The position numbers and the translations under genes were made by a program. Shown here in pieces: positions 1-12,514 of a DNA stretch of 64,000 nucleotides. Each line of letters begins with the position of its first letter. The stretch's first letter is position 1. The DNA is from Cryphonectria parasitica EP155 (Eukaryota; Ascomycota; Sordariomycetes; Diaporthales; Cryphonectriaceae): assembly GCF_011745365.1 (NCBI RefSeq), contig NW_024468911.1, positions 3,838,759 through 3,902,758 on the forward strand. The letters are read 5' to 3'. The notes beneath the pieces are model-generated. The model made no database searches. It was not told where the DNA came from and saw only the letters and a list, made by a program, of their open reading frames with translations.

Positions 1-281
1 CAGTACCAACCCGAGCGGATCAGACCAAGACACGGCACCCCCTCTCTTTTCCCCCCTTCCAATTCGTCGTCGTTCCTCCTATTACCCTTCTTCCATCCCT
101 CTCTGCCAATCCAATTTGGTCTCTTCCTATCTACAACGCAGTAGTTGCTGCATGAGGGAGGCACAATTGATAACTCCCTGCATTCCACCACTCCTCGCTT
201 CCCTCCGGGTAACGAAAATGTTGTACATTAGAGACTGTATCGTATGCACGATGATAAGTGACTGATACGACGTTACCGCAG

Positions 282-1375
282 CGATCATCAACATGATCGT
301 CTTCTCGTGTTCACAGTGGGGCGACGGAGTGGTCTACTTCGCATGGGCCTTGTGGTGGCTCGATGTTGTTCTGTCTCTCGCCTGTTGCATCTCGATGCCC
401 TTCATGGTGTAAGCCGGTTTTCCGAGTTTCCTGATTGCTTTTTCCTCCATGTCCCACTTCTCTCCTTCTCATTTTGCTCGGTGCATTCATGGTCCTAACA
501 TAGTGACCCTCTTCTTTCCACCCCATTCTCTAGCCTCCACAGACACAGGCCCCAGCTGCAGCAGACGACAGCCGCCCTCCTCCTTCCTGTGGTCCCCGCC
601 GTAGTTGCCTCCGCTTCGGGCGGCATTCTCGCTGCCCATCTGCCGTCCCGCGACCACGCCGTCACCACCCTCGTCGCTTCCTACGTTCTCTGGGGGCTAG
701 GCGAGGCCTTTACCATGTGCATCCTCGCCATGTACTTCCACCGCCTTATGGTCCATCACCTCCCCCCGCGCGAGCTCATCGTCTCTGTCTTTCTTCCCGT
801 CGGCCCCCTCGGCCAGGGCGGCTTCGCCATCCAGCAGCTTGGCAGTACCGCCGCCGCCCTGGACTTTCTGCCGTTGACCACTGGTGCTGACGCCGGTTTG
901 AACGGCGGGCAGGTGCTGCGAGCCCTCGGTGTCTTTCTCGCCCTGGTCATGTGGGGTGCCGGGCTGGGCTGGCTCGTCCTCGCTGCCACGAGCATCGCCA
1001 CTACGCAGAGCTTCCCCTTCAACATGGGCTGGTGGGGATTCACCTTTCCCCTGGGCGTCTTCGCCACCTGCACCGGCATGCTCGCCCAGGAGCTTGACAG
1101 CCTCTTCTTCAGAGTAACAACTATGGTGAGTTGGTTCGTCCGTTACTTACCTGGCAGCCGACTGGCCAGTCAGTTAGACAGTCCACCACGAGGCTAATCT
1201 TTGGGGGGCAATCCTGTCGACCGGCCAGATCTTTTCCATATCCGTGATCCTCCTCTGGCTCCTCGTTGCAGCTAGGACCCTTCTGAAGGCCCGGACCGGC
1301 GAGATCTTCGTCGCACCCTGCTTGGCTGATCTGCGGCCCAAGACGCAACAGGCCGACGCGGACCGGACGGTCTAG
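282..1375 (+). CDS. TDT-family (Ssu1/Mae1-type) plasma-membrane transporter, 5' part incomplete
   Basis: Multi-pass membrane carrier of the tellurite-resistance/dicarboxylate (TDT) family, whose fungal members export sulfite (Ssu1) or carry malate (Mae1). Supported exons are 282-408, 534-1125 and 1193-1375, all in phase, with donors GTAAGC and GTGAGT and stop at 1373-1375. Family hallmarks visible in translation are an IINMIVF segment followed by FAWALWWLDVVLS, then VPAVVASASGG, NMGWWGFTFPLGVF, a last helix with LLWLLVAART, and the terminal GEIFVAPCLADLRPK. The N-terminal third is not resolved. A further exon at about 157-208 (donor at 209) joins in phase but lacks the usual helix sequence just before IINM, and an in-frame stop lies at 142-144. 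The gene may start before the window, or its 5' end may be damaged. Substrate (sulfite, malate or other) cannot be told from sequence. It is convergent with the helicase gene. Confidence 0.8.
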
Positions 1376-2019
1376 AGAAGGGCTGTCCGTTAGACACGAC
1401 AGCACTGCACATACACAGTAAGTCCCAGCGCTCTCCAACCCAAGTCCAAAGCGCCTCACGAGACTTGGGATGTCTTAACCACTAGGTTTGTCGTCGCTCC
1501 GTCATAGAACAGAGCTGGGACATGACAAAATGTCTAGGTAGGGCAGCATCATCCTGCCTATATCTCGTGTAACACCACCCATTAACATACAGCCCTCCTA
1601 CCCCATACTGCGGATTCAACACCCGTAAAGAAAGAAATAAAGAAAAGGTTTCGTCTTCGCGATGCATATCATCGGTGCCATTGTTTGGCACAATCAATAC
1701 ATAACCATAAAATCAGGGTCGATTGCGATTCAATCTGCCTAAGTTCGTAAAAATGCCTGCGGAAAGATCAGCCATCGCATGTCAAGCAATGTTCTACACA
1801 AGCCCAATGGATCCTTCAGGTTGACACCCATGACATCTGAAGCTTCATCTGCAGCCTCATTTTACGGTGAAACATTAGAGTCGCCGGCGATTCCGTGCCT
1901 CGGCACAGCCAGATATAGAAGTTCTATAGACGTTCTAGAAAGGAAGGAAGAAAGGAAATAAGCATCCCGTCCTTATCTTGGACTGCTGCAGAGTCCGGGA
2001 GACCCGATTTTGTGAACCC
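1376..2019. other. Intergenic, between two convergent genes
   Basis: This 644 bp stretch holds the 3' ends of the transporter (+) and the helicase (-). I see no open frame with protein-like composition and no RNA gene. Confidence 0.6.
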
Positions 2020-5000
2020 TCACCCGAGGAGCTTAATGATATCGGCCATCCTCGTCTCCTTCGTCTGCTTGCTTTCCGACTTCTCCTGGAACGCCTTGCC
2101 GACAAGCAGACGCTTCTCAGCCTGGATGTCGAGCACACGCTGCTCGACGGAGTCCTCCATCACTAGTCTCCAGATCGTCGTGGGTCGGGTCTGTCCCAGG
2201 CGATGCACACGGTCCACCGCCTGGTCCTCAATAGCTGGAGCCCACCCTAAGCCATCGTCAGCAACGGTCCAGGCCCTAGCACGGAGGTCAGATACTTACA
2301 GCTGTCTGCAAGAACTACGGTGTCTGCTGCGACCAGGTTCAGTCCGACGCTGCAAACGGCCAGGCTGGCAAGCATGATGCGACAGTCTGGGTCATTTTGC
2401 AGAGCTTGTAAGGCATTGTCTCTGGCCCTGGGCGTCATCGACCCGTCGATACGGGTGAACTTGTATCCAGCAGCCTTCAACTGGTTCTGGATAATATTCA
2501 AGAACTTAGTCCTGTATCACGTACTGTTAGTAGCTTACGTATACCTCCCGCCTGGCCAAACCCCTCTTCCCAATCGTGAAGCGAGAAAAGGACAGGCAGG
2601 AGAAGAGAAGGGACATGGACGGTTCTTAGCGCATTGGTGACGGCCGAATGTGAGCCGGGAGGGCCACCTGCTTGATGAGTACGTACCATTGACTGAAAAT
2701 TATCACCTTGGATCCATCCTTCTTCAGGGTTGCTTGGAGGATCTTGAGCATTGCTTCTGTCTTTGAGCTTTGTGTCTCCGAGTCAAGCTGTCCGTCTTCT
2801 TCCCCAGAGGTCTCGGGTGCAGGTTCCAATAGGTGTTCCTCTGAAAGAGCAGTTCTGCACATCGGACACTTTCCTTGTGTCTGGACGACCTTTCGAATGC
2901 ACTCTGAGCAGAACACATGCTTGCAGTGTGTGATCACGGGCGCGTCCAAAGTGTCAATGCAGACTGGGCACTCTTCTTGATTTTCGATGAACAACGCCAG
3001 AGCCTGTTGCAGTATCTCGCGGTTCTTGTCGTTGAGGACCACCACGTCCTGGTCCTCGAGTGTCTTGAGCAGATCGACCACCCTCTCTTTGCACAAGGTC
3101 CAATGGTTGCATCTGTATTTACACTCAGCGCTGAAAGCCACGGGAAAATAGATTCGAGACTTACATCTGTCGTAGACGCAGAAGCCTCTCCAGTACATTT
3201 TGCAAAGAGCTGGCCTTGCTCCCAGACCCAGACCGGGCCTGTATTTCTTCAAGTGCACCTCTCGCTTCAGATCTATAAAATATTCGGTCAGAAAAGCGTT
3301 ACGGATCCGGATAAGGAGGGCTCATCTAGCAAGTAGGAGCCGGACCCAATACTTACAGGAGGGCCTCGTATTTCTTCTTCTCTTCTTTGTGAAATTGAAC
3401 TTGATGAACATATTCGGTCTTTGGGGGCAGCTTCAGATCGACGAAGGCCATATCCTTTCTGCGTCTCAGGCAGAGATCCTTCATTAGATATTGCAGCAGG
3501 ACTTGAGCACGAGGTTGGCCTTGGCCGAGTGGCCTGGTGATGACTGTGTTGAAGATCGCCGCGTCCTCAATACCGCCCGTGATTCGCAGAAATTTGACCA
3601 TTGAATGCAGATCCTTGATGTTGTTGACGATTGGTGTCCCCGTGAGAACCCATCTTGTCGCTGCTTTCAGCTCACAGGCAGCCAGAGCAGTGTGTGTTCC
3701 GGCATTGCGTATTACGTGTCCCTCGTCCAGTATGATGCGTTCCCACGACATAGAGAAGAGGGGTCCTTTGTTGGTTTTGTCGCTCACCATGGTCCCGTAG
3801 CTGGTAATCACGACATTGTAAGTCTTGAGCTCCGTTGCTTTGAGTTTGTCATTGCCGTGGTAAATGCAAATGCGGAGTGCACTTGACTCGCGAACGTGTT
3901 CAAGAGCTTGCTGTGCCCAGTTGCTCATCACGGATTTTGGGGCTCTGGTGTCGGATCGTCAGCCAAGGTCTGGGTACCTAGATGGATACTGGGACAGTAA
4001 GCCAGAAAAGCAGGCAGACATACACAATCAAAGTGATTCCTGGCTTGGTCAAGATTAGACTGATCATTTGCAACGTCTTGCCCAGCCCCATATCATCAGC
4101 CAGAATACCTCCTCTGGCAAGCCGAGGCGCAGATGCCACTGTGAAAAGTGTCGCAATATTGTTGTAACGTCCATTGGCAGTGCGCTTCCATAGCTGCGTG
4201 GCGTCTTCAGAACCAGGCTGCGGGAAGCCGGGGTTCTCCTTTGCCTGTAGCCATGCCAAACCTTGCAGCTGATACGGTAGAAGCTGCGACTTGAGTGCTG
4301 CTGGCTGGGGAGCCATTGGCAACTTTGAGAGCGCATCCTCATCCATGGCAAGACTTTTGAGGTTGTCATCGCCGCTCCGGAACTGCACTGCTTGACTGAT
4401 CTGTGCAAGGTCTTCAAGCGAAAATTCAGTTTGATCAGCTCCCAAATCAGTCATAGGTTGACTGCTCGTAAGACCCATAGGCTTTCTTTGCTGCTCCTTT
4501 TGCGGTTTGGGTCTGTTCTGCTTGATAGAAGCTGCCTTCACCAATCTGTCGGCTTTGAGCCTGTTTTCCAAAACAGACCTCGCCACGGGGTCGGCCGTGC
4601 CGTACAGCAGTAGTCGGATGGGGCAATCGTAGAACTAAACCGTGTTGCACTCAGTATCGTACAACGTGTATTCGGACACGATAGGGAAAAGATCGGGTAC
4701 TGGAATACACATTGCCTAACATCACCAGCATAGGCAGGTGGCATGAGACAAACGTGTGGACACGCTTGGTGGGAGGTATAGAACGGAGAAGTGCATCTGC
4801 AATTTACGTACCCCTTTCTCCCCGTTTATTATACCCTCAACCTGCACATCGCCAGAGTCCATGTAGGGGGCCAACTTCACCATGAGTGCACGAGACAGAT
4901 GTCCCACTTGACTGCCCAAAACATTGTCCACCCTGACGGCATTCGAATCATACCTGCAAAGAAGTCAGACGCCGCCAGAGGGCAGGGTATAAATGCTTTG

Positions 5001-5374
5001 GCCAAAGCTTACGGATTGCTGGGTTCGCGTCGTAGGATGACGACTTCTCCAGGAGTGACGAGACCATTGTAGTATCGACAGCCAACGATACGCTCGTCCA
5101 AAAAACTGTACAGCTGGAGTTCGGGACCATTATCAGCCTGAGTGAGGTCTACCACTTCTGGCTCATCGTCATCATAAAAATCATGCCGTTGGCGAGCGAA
5201 CGGTCGGTTGGATTCCTGGGATGACACTGGATAGTTGGACGACGTGCCGTACGCATGGCGAGAAGACGATCCTCGGTTAGCTGAAGCGGCGACGCGTGGA
5301 GTCTTGGCCCCAGGAGCAGCGCCAGGCTCTTCTGTGAGGTCAATAACCTCACGAGGCCGCTTGCGAGGAGGCAT
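2020..5374 (-). CDS. HIRAN-SNF2-RING helicase / ubiquitin ligase (HLTF/Rad5-like)
   Basis: Eight exons (5374-5013, 4953-4812, 4634-4024, 3944-3357, 3272-3165, 3112-2687, 2511-2300, 2246-2020) give 891 aa. Order of domains: acidic/basic N-terminus with a SUMO-interaction-like VIDLTEE; HIRAN domain about 93-167 (3'-end DNA recognition in HLTF); SNF2 ATPase with Walker A ADDMGLGKT (about 349-357) and motif II DEGH (445-448); a C3HC4 RING (about 652-689: CPVCIDTL..CKHVFC..CPMC) inserted before the C-terminal helicase lobe; and motif VI VHRLGQTR near the end. This layout is that of HLTF/Rad5 proteins, which remodel stalled forks and polyubiquitinate PCNA in the nucleus. D in place of E in the Walker A neighbourhood (ADDMG) is common in this branch. 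It is divergent from TYW1. Orthology to Rad5 versus another fungal HIRAN helicase is an inference. Confidence 0.95.
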
Positions 5375-6122
5375 GTTGAAAATCGTCAGAATATCGGTCA
5401 GAGAAGTTGGGGGTTGTGGTCGCAAACGCGTCTGATAAAAGTGGAGGCTTTTGCTTCCAGTGCGAAGACGAGGTAGAGCCCAGAGACTGGTCAGGCTTGG
5501 GAAGTTTAAGGTTTTTGTACAATTCACAAGGCCTTCGATCTGAAGATGAACTCAGATTTTCGCACCCTCGAAATTGAGGCCTGAGAGTCTCATGTTGCGA
5601 TTTTCGCGAAAGTCAAACTCAAAAATTACTGCAGGAGGCAAGCTGTTGACATGGGCGCGACCCGGCACGAAAGCACGTGCGCAACAAGGTACCATGGTAT
5701 CCAGGGTGCACGCATTCATCACCTTTGGCACTTCTCGTTTCCTACGCTCGCAGGCCCTCACAATCAGTGCCCATAAGTTCAATAGATCACAATCTACGGA
5801 TCGGAGTACAGTAGAAGCAGTCCTACTTTTAAGAATATCATCTCTTCGCAGGTATACTATTCAGTATGTATGTACAGAGACTTGAGACAAGGATGGGCCA
5901 CTGTGTGCTGAGCTCTACTAACCCACAAGTGCAAGGGTCAGCCGAGATGCAGGGGTTTGTTCAGGGGATCACCCGCTGAAGGATGCCCCAAGATGGGGAG
6001 CCTCCAATCCCTGTCCACTGATTAGATATCGCATCGCGGGGCGAAACTTTCTGAATGATTTGCGACGGCAGGTCTGAAGTCCGAAACCCATCCTCTACAG
6101 CGACAACTTTTTCACGGTCGCT
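5375..6122. promoter_or_regulatory. Divergent promoter region, helicase / TYW1
   Basis: A 748 bp gap between the helicase start codon (5374, minus) and the TYW1 start codon (6123, plus). It must hold both promoters and 5' leaders. I recognise no specific site and no coding frame. Confidence 0.4.
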
Positions 6123-8482
6123 ATGGCGTTCAACCCCTTCAGCGTTAGCCCCTGGCTCTCGCAATGGTACGATTGTAAGCTTTACTGTTGATTTCTGTCT
6201 TTCTGTGTGCCGTGCTGATCATTAACATAGCGAGTGTTGAATTCTGGCACTCCCATCGAACCGAAATCATCTTGGTGACGGCCGTCCTCCTCATTGCGCT
6301 GAGGGTGTACCTGCATCTCACTGACAGTCCCGAACTGCCTCAAGTCTTACCGAAGCTCTATGGGAAGGTAACAGAGCAGACATCTCTGCCAGCAGGCAAG
6401 ACCGGCGATGCAAAATCCGTCAAATCAGGTGGCCCGCGCAGGATAAGAGGGGAACTGCCCAAGCGCAAGAGCTCGGGGACACAGTCGGAAAAGAGACAGA
6501 TCAAGACACTCGTTTTCTACTCGTCCCTTACAACCAACACCGACAAGACCGCAAAAGACTTTGCAAAGAATCTTGCTCGGTTGTTGGAAAACGTTCCGAG
6601 GCAGCCACAATGTTCCTTCGTGGAGCCTGAAGCACTGGACCTGGCCGAGCTGGATCTAGACGAATTCTTCATCAGTCCGCCACAATACGAGAAATCGCAA
6701 GATGTATCGACTGATCTCTTCTACCTGTTCCTCCTGCCAAGCTACAACATTGATACGATTAACGACACATTCCTGGAACATCTGAAAGAGACCCACCACG
6801 ACTTCAGGATAGACACTGCGCCATTGTCGTCGATACTTGGCTACTCTGTGTTCGGTTTTGGCGATAAAGAGAATTGGCCGACCGAGGAAGAGGGCTTCTG
6901 TTTCCAAGCAAAAGAGCTCGACAAGTGGATGGCGAAGCTCACTGGCCGCAAGCGAGCGTATCCTCTAGGCATGGGTGACACAAAGCGCGATGCCTCCGAG
7001 AGACTTCACGAGTGGGCGGCTGGACTACTTGATGTGCTAGCTGTGCTAGCACAGAATGGATCCCTCGGAGAAGGCGTCCCCGGGTCAGGAGACGCTGTGG
7101 AAAGCGACGACGAAGCTGATGTCGATCAAGATGACGAAGAAGTCTTAGTCGAAGGTGGACCGCAGGGTCGACCGGCCAGGTCGAAGTTAACAAGTTCGTT
7201 GGATGATATGGAAGACCTGGGACTTGTCTTGCAGAATGCCAAGAAGGATGGAGCGTCCAAGCCAGCCGCCCCGCTGGCTATCGACTTCACGACCACCTCC
7301 AAGAGGAAGACTCCGGTGCAGACTGTCAAGGAGATGGTGCCAAAGGGCTCACCGACGTACAACTCCTTGACAAAGCAAGGATACTCGATTGTTGGCAGCC
7401 ACAGCGGTGTCAAAATCTGCCGGTGGACAAAATCTGCCCTCCGTGGGCGCGGCTCCTGCTACAAATTCTCATTCTACGGTATAAACTCTCACCAGTGCAT
7501 GGAATCAACGCCGTCTCTTTCATGTTCCAACAAGTGCGTCTTTTGCTGGCGTCACGGTACAAATCCGGTCGGGACCACCTGGAGATGGGTGGTCGATCCT
7601 CCAGATCTCATCTTCAACGGTATCAAGGAGAATCACTACAAAAAGATCAAGACGCTGCGGGGCGTGCCTGGTGTTCGAGCGGAGCGTTTCGCAGAGGCCA
7701 TGCGCATCCGCCATTGCGCACTGAGTCTGGTCGGAGAGCCAATCTTCTACCCCCACATCAACGAGTTCCTCGGCATGCTACATAAGGAGCATATAAGCAG
7801 TTTCCTCGTGTGCAACGCACAGCACCCGGATCAGTTGGCTGCGCTGAAGCATGTCACACAATTATACGTGTCGATCGACGCCTCGAACAAGGACTCGCTA
7901 CGCAAGATAGACAGGCCTCTGCACCGCGATTTTTGGGAGCGCTTCCAGCGGTGTCTGGAGATTCTGCGAGAGAAGCGGTTTCAGCAGAGGACAGTTTTCA
8001 GACTTACGTTGGTCAAGGGATTTAACATTGACGACGAGGTGGCGGGCTACGCAGATCTCGTGGAGAAGGCTCTTCCATGCTTCGTAGAGGTCAAAGGTGT
8101 CACTTATTGCGGCACCTCGACTTCTTCCAACGCAGGCCTCTCCATGGCCAATGTGCCCTTCTACGAAGAAGTGTGTGAATTCGTTACGGCTCTGGATCGT
8201 GAGCTCGAACGCCGTGGTCTGCAGTACGGGATCGCCGCGGAGCACGCACACAGTTGTTGCATCCTTCTTGGAAGTGAAAGATTCAGGGTCAATGGAAAAT
8301 GGAGGACGCTTATCGACTACGACCGGTTCTTTGAGCTCCTCGAAGAGAGAGGCCCAGACGGTGACTTCTCGCCCGAGGACTACATGGGTGAAGAGACCCC
8401 GGAGTGGGCCACCTGGGGCAATGGCGGGTTTGATCCCAGAGACCAGAGAGTTGACAGGAAAGGTAGACCATTGGATATCTGA
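6123..8482 (+). CDS. TYW1: tRNA 4-demethylwyosine synthase TYW1 (flavodoxin + radical SAM)
   Basis: Two exons, 6123-6174 and 6231-8482, give 767 aa. The short first exon (starts MAFNPFSVSPWLSQWYD) is needed: the plain open frame after the intron begins with intron-derived residues. TYW1 makes the tricyclic wyosine base on N1-methylguanosine-37 of tRNA-Phe, using pyruvate and SAM. Visible parts: a single hydrophobic helix at about 29-47 suggesting ER anchoring; flavodoxin-like domain about 109-290 with FYSSLTTNTDKTA and GFGDKENWP; an acidic linker about 305-330; radical-SAM CX3CX2C at C449, C453, C456 with an extra C440 (CMESTPSLSC); C-terminal wyosine-forming domain with EVKGVTYCGTS and AAEHAHSCCILLG. 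Length matches fungal TYW1. It is convergent with TOM20. Other wybutosine genes are not in the window. Confidence 0.97.
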
Positions 8483-9075
8483 AGTTAAAAATTGGATTCA
8501 TTTGATGCACAAAAAAAGTTCAGTCGGTGTACGCTATACATCAAGGCGTGCTGTGGGCACGACTCCTCTCCTACCTCGAGAGCTGCTTCATCTTGTGGAA
8601 CCATTTCACTCGTACAATCAATTTATCGTACAACTGATCTGATCACAGGATAGTCTCGGAAAGTAGGTTCTGATGGTAATCCTAACAATCCCCCTCCATT
8701 CCTTGCTTTCGAATATTTATGGGGGTCACTGTGACATTGCCACCCTAACCCCCGGGTTCAACACTATGGTACACGCACTTCCGTTCCGTTTTCGCGCGTA
8801 GCCTCGTCATCAACGATGCTTTTGCCTCTCGAGATGAGTTGGACTCTCCCCATATGCAGGGCGTGGATATCACTCATCCAAATGCAAGATTCACTTATCT
8901 CGGAGAATTATCGCCGCCGGCCGCCGGCTCCTCCTCTGGTCAGATTTCTTTCGAGTTTGAATAATTCCGTTAGATTATATTGTAGTTTCGCGATGAAGAG
9001 CGGAGAATTGATAAATGAAGTCGGTGTGCATTCTTCCGATCATCGCCCATATGGGTGTTTGTTGACAGTAGTTTT
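8483..9075. other. Intergenic, TYW1 / TOM20 convergent 3' ends
   Basis: A 593 bp gap that should hold both 3' UTRs. No coding or RNA feature is recognised. Confidence 0.5.
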
Positions 9076-9806
9076 TTAGTCCAACCCAACAGTAGGCATG
9101 TCGCCCATGGCTCCTAGGTTGGGCATGCCTGGCATGCCGGGCATGTTCCCAGAGTCTAGTCGCAGGCTTCCGTCGTAGGCGATCATCTCCGCAAGAAGGT
9201 CGAGGATAGGCTAAAGATGTGTCAGCACTTCTATCGAACAGTAACCGCGGCCCAAAAGAAGAGAAGAAAAGAAAAAGGAGATATCGCAGGGAGCGCACCT
9301 TGGGCACAGTCTTGTCGTAGATACCGATCAGGTCACCAGGCTGAGGGTAGACCTTGAGGCCCTTGTAGAACGCCAGCGCAGCGTCGATGGCACGCGACGG
9401 GTCGCTACCCAGCTGCTCGCCCATGGTGACCTGGTCCAGGAAGTACGCCTCCTTCTCCTCGACGCTGGTGGGGAAGCCCTCCTCCTTGGCCTCGTCGACG
9501 GCCTGCTTAATGGCCTCGCGCTGGTGCAGGTTCTCGACCTCGGCTTCGACCTTGGCCTGGCGAGCCTGGCGCCGGTCATTGCGCCGCAGCTGTCTTCGGA
9601 ACTCGGGCTTGCTGCGGCGGGCGTGATCGAAGTAAACGGCGTAGGCTGCCGAGGGAGAGGGGTATGGTCAGCAAGAGTGATCGCGTGTCTTGTAGGTTGT
9701 GAGGGCTTATTAAAGTAGAGAGGGATGCTATTGTACCGAGGAGGCCGGTGGCCACTGCGGCTGCTGTTGCAGTCGCTATGAGAGCCGTTTGCTGTGATGA
9801 CGCCAT
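9076..9806 (-). CDS. tom20: Mitochondrial import receptor subunit TOM20
   Basis: Three exons (9806-9737, 9645-9299, 9210-9076) give 183 aa, the usual fungal Tom20 length. It recognises mitochondrial presequences at the outer membrane and passes them to Tom22/Tom40. An N-terminal membrane anchor (about 7-27, Ala/Thr-rich, ending [14 protein letters not shown]) is followed by a basic, charged segment ([18 protein letters not shown]), then the TPR-like receptor fold with [16 protein letters not shown] and [20 protein letters not shown]. The tail is Met/Gly/Pro-rich ([17 protein letters not shown]), as in other filamentous fungi. It is divergent from exo84 with 561 bp between start codons. Confidence 0.97.
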
Positions 9807-10367
9807 TGTGATGTGTGGATGTGATGTTGTCGAAAACGAGGCAACTCGAAGAGGAGAAGAGCAATATAGGTCAACAAAGTAAAAGCCACAAGGCTGGTCT
9901 TTGTGTGTGTGCGCGTAGGGTGCGACGGATGTTGTCTCGTGCCGACAAGGTGGATGAGATCGCAAAGTTACTTATGCAAGGCAATAAATGCGCTTTCGCG
10001 ACGTTGGTTTTCAAGACAGTCAATTGCAGATTCGGTCGGAGCTCTTGAATTCGAACTGCTGCTGCTCTCTGAGCTCATACCAACAATTTTTTGCGCCTGG
10101 GCCGGCAGGGGACCCCAGCAGGTCGACGACGGGTCCCATGTCAACCGAGCCAGGGCCAGCAAGAGCCCCCCATTACCTAATCACCACCTTGGTTGTCTCA
10201 GGTTCCCTTCATCATGGAACAACCTCCCTCCCCCTCCTAGAGTTTCGACGTCACAAAGCCTTGGTCTATCAATCTTCTGCGTCTCGTGCGGGCTGGTAGC
10301 TGTCTAAACAGGCCAGGCTCCTGTACGCTTCCCCATACCAGTCCCTCAGTGGACCAGAGCAGTCGCC
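9807..10367. promoter_or_regulatory. Divergent promoter region, tom20 / exo84
   Basis: A 561 bp gap between two divergent start codons. It contains the two 5' leaders. No individual element is identified. Confidence 0.4.
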
Positions 10368-12514
10368 ATGTCGTCGCTCCGGAAAGGCCCCAAGAGGGTC
10401 AACACGCGCCCTACCATCAGCGCGCCCATCGCCGCCAATGGTGCACCAGTGCCGAGAAGCACGGGAGGGAGCATAGCCGTCAATGCGCCGCCAGTCCCTC
10501 AAGCTCGGCCGCGCCCACCTCCTCAGGCAGGAGGCAAGACATCCGACTATGTCAAGCGCCGATACTCTACGAGGTACAACCTGCCCGATAATTTCGATGT
10601 CACCGCCGCACCGCCCATGCCGTCTATGCCGACGATCGATAAGTACGAGCCCTATCGGAAGCCGGCACCAGCATCAGATGTCCCGAGATCCAGGGGTGGG
10701 CCACCGGGCGGGGCCCCAGCCGTCAACGTCAAAGACTTGAGAGATCCGAGATTCAAGGCAGAGGATTATGTGAACAGGACCCTAGCGAATGCGACGGACG
10801 ACGAGCTGCGCGAGTTCGAGGATCAGCTTCAGAAGCTGGAAGGCCGGGCCGCCGCCGACCTGCAACAGAATGTGTACCAGAATAGGACTCAGTTCATCAA
10901 GATCAGCAAAGAGGCAGAAACCCTAAAGGCGCAGATGCGTGGCCTGAAAAATCTCATGTCGGAACTCAAGACAAATACGACTGTGCTGCGGTCAGTGTCA
11001 TCTCGGAATAATGATGACACGAACGGGCTGAATGGTGGATCGTTCTCATCCGGCATGAGCAAGAGAGACAAGCGCAGTTCAGTGGCGGACAGAACAGCAT
11101 TGTGGAATTCACAACTCCAGGTCAGTGCTTGTGGCGGCCCGAAAAGAAAGAAGAAGAAAAAACGCAGCTCATCAATTCTCACATGGAGTACAGGCCCTAT
11201 ATAAGAATATTGAAGGCTCGCAGAAATTCTTGCCTAATACGCCAGGTCGCCATATTATCCAGAATGCGGGCTCGTGGATCGAGTTGGACAATGCTACGTA
11301 TAAGTCTAGGCGCTCTATCGCCATCGTCCTGCTGAACGACCACTTACTCATTGCTTCGCGTAAGAAGCGGAAGACTGAGGCCACAGACTCTCGAGGCCCG
11401 GCTGTCAAGCTGGTCGCTGATAGGTGCTGGCATCTGCTCGATATTGAGGTTGTGGATATGGCGGGAACACACGAGTCTTCTACCAGCAGGACGAAGCTTG
11501 CAGACGCCATCATGGTCCGCGGCGTAGGGCAGGAGTCCGTCATTTACCGGACCGAGAAACCAGACGACCCGGACAAGCGAACACTTCTCCTGAACGTCCG
11601 TAAGGTGGTTGAGGACCTGCGAAGGAACATCCAGTCTGAGAGGGAAGCGAATAACAAGGCCAAGGAGACCATTAATTACTTCGCATCTCGAGATCCTGGT
11701 CTTTTGCAGAAGACGGAGCTCCTCGAGACGCTGTCGGATATCAAGGACATGCTCATCGAGGTGGATGGGAAACAGCAGAACCTACGATGGGTCGAGAGTC
11801 AAATGGACGACCTCGACATCGACATCGCACTGCAGCGGATCGAGCCAGCCGTAGGGCGAGTGGAGAAGCTAAAGGGTCTCGCCCGGAGCCTTAGAAACAA
11901 CACCGTGGCGCAGGACTTTATCGAGTTCAAGGTGGAGGAGCGATGTTCTCGTCTAGCCGCTCTCGTCACACGAGAGCTCGTAAACTCCCACAACCTGCCC
12001 GGCAAGACCAAGCAACATGTCAGCTGGCTGACCAGGCTTGGGTTCGAAGATCGTGCACGAGAGGCGTACCTTGAGGCGAGAAGCCAGATTATTCAGAAGC
12101 GGTCCCGGTGAGCTATCCTTGAGCCCAGACTCTGCCTGCCTCGTCAAGACTAACAAAAACTGCAGACAGTGCATCTTCCAAGGAGACCTGCATTCTTACA
12201 TCTGGCAGCTGTCTTTTGTCTACTTCACTATTATCAAGAACACGGTTAGCTGCTTTCAAGGATGCTTTCCGCCGCCCATGATGAGTGCTTGCGTCAGGTG
12301 GGCCAAGGAGGAGGTCGAGGCGTTCAATGTCATCCTTGCGCGACAGCTCAGCAGCACAGAGAAGGGAACGGAGGCGTGGACAAAGTGTATGGAGCGGGCT
12401 CAGGAGCATGCGCAGATGCTGTCTGAGGTTGGGCTTGACTTCCGCAATCTTATTGGGCAGGCACCTGTCGTCAACGCAGCTGACAGCGGGCCGATTGGGT
12501 TGGGCTTGACTTGA
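10368..12514 (+). CDS. exo84: Exocyst complex component EXO84
   Basis: Three exons (10368-11120, 11194-12107, 12166-12514) give 671 aa. Exo84 is one of eight exocyst subunits tethering secretory vesicles to the plasma membrane at growth sites. Visible: a disordered Pro/Arg-rich N-terminus (about 1-90) with SDYVKRRYSTRYNLPDNF; a coiled-coil about 125-210 (EFEDQLQKLEGRAAADLQQN) typical of the Vps51/Exo84/Dor1 N-terminal region; a PH-like domain about 250-370 containing SWIELDNATYKS and IAIVLLNDHLLIASRKKR; and a helical C-terminal region with FQGDLHSYIWQLSFVYFTII. The first intron's GTCAGT donor and CAG acceptor keep the frame. Length is normal for filamentous fungi. It reads in the same direction as the downstream PP2A gene. 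Confidence 0.95.
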
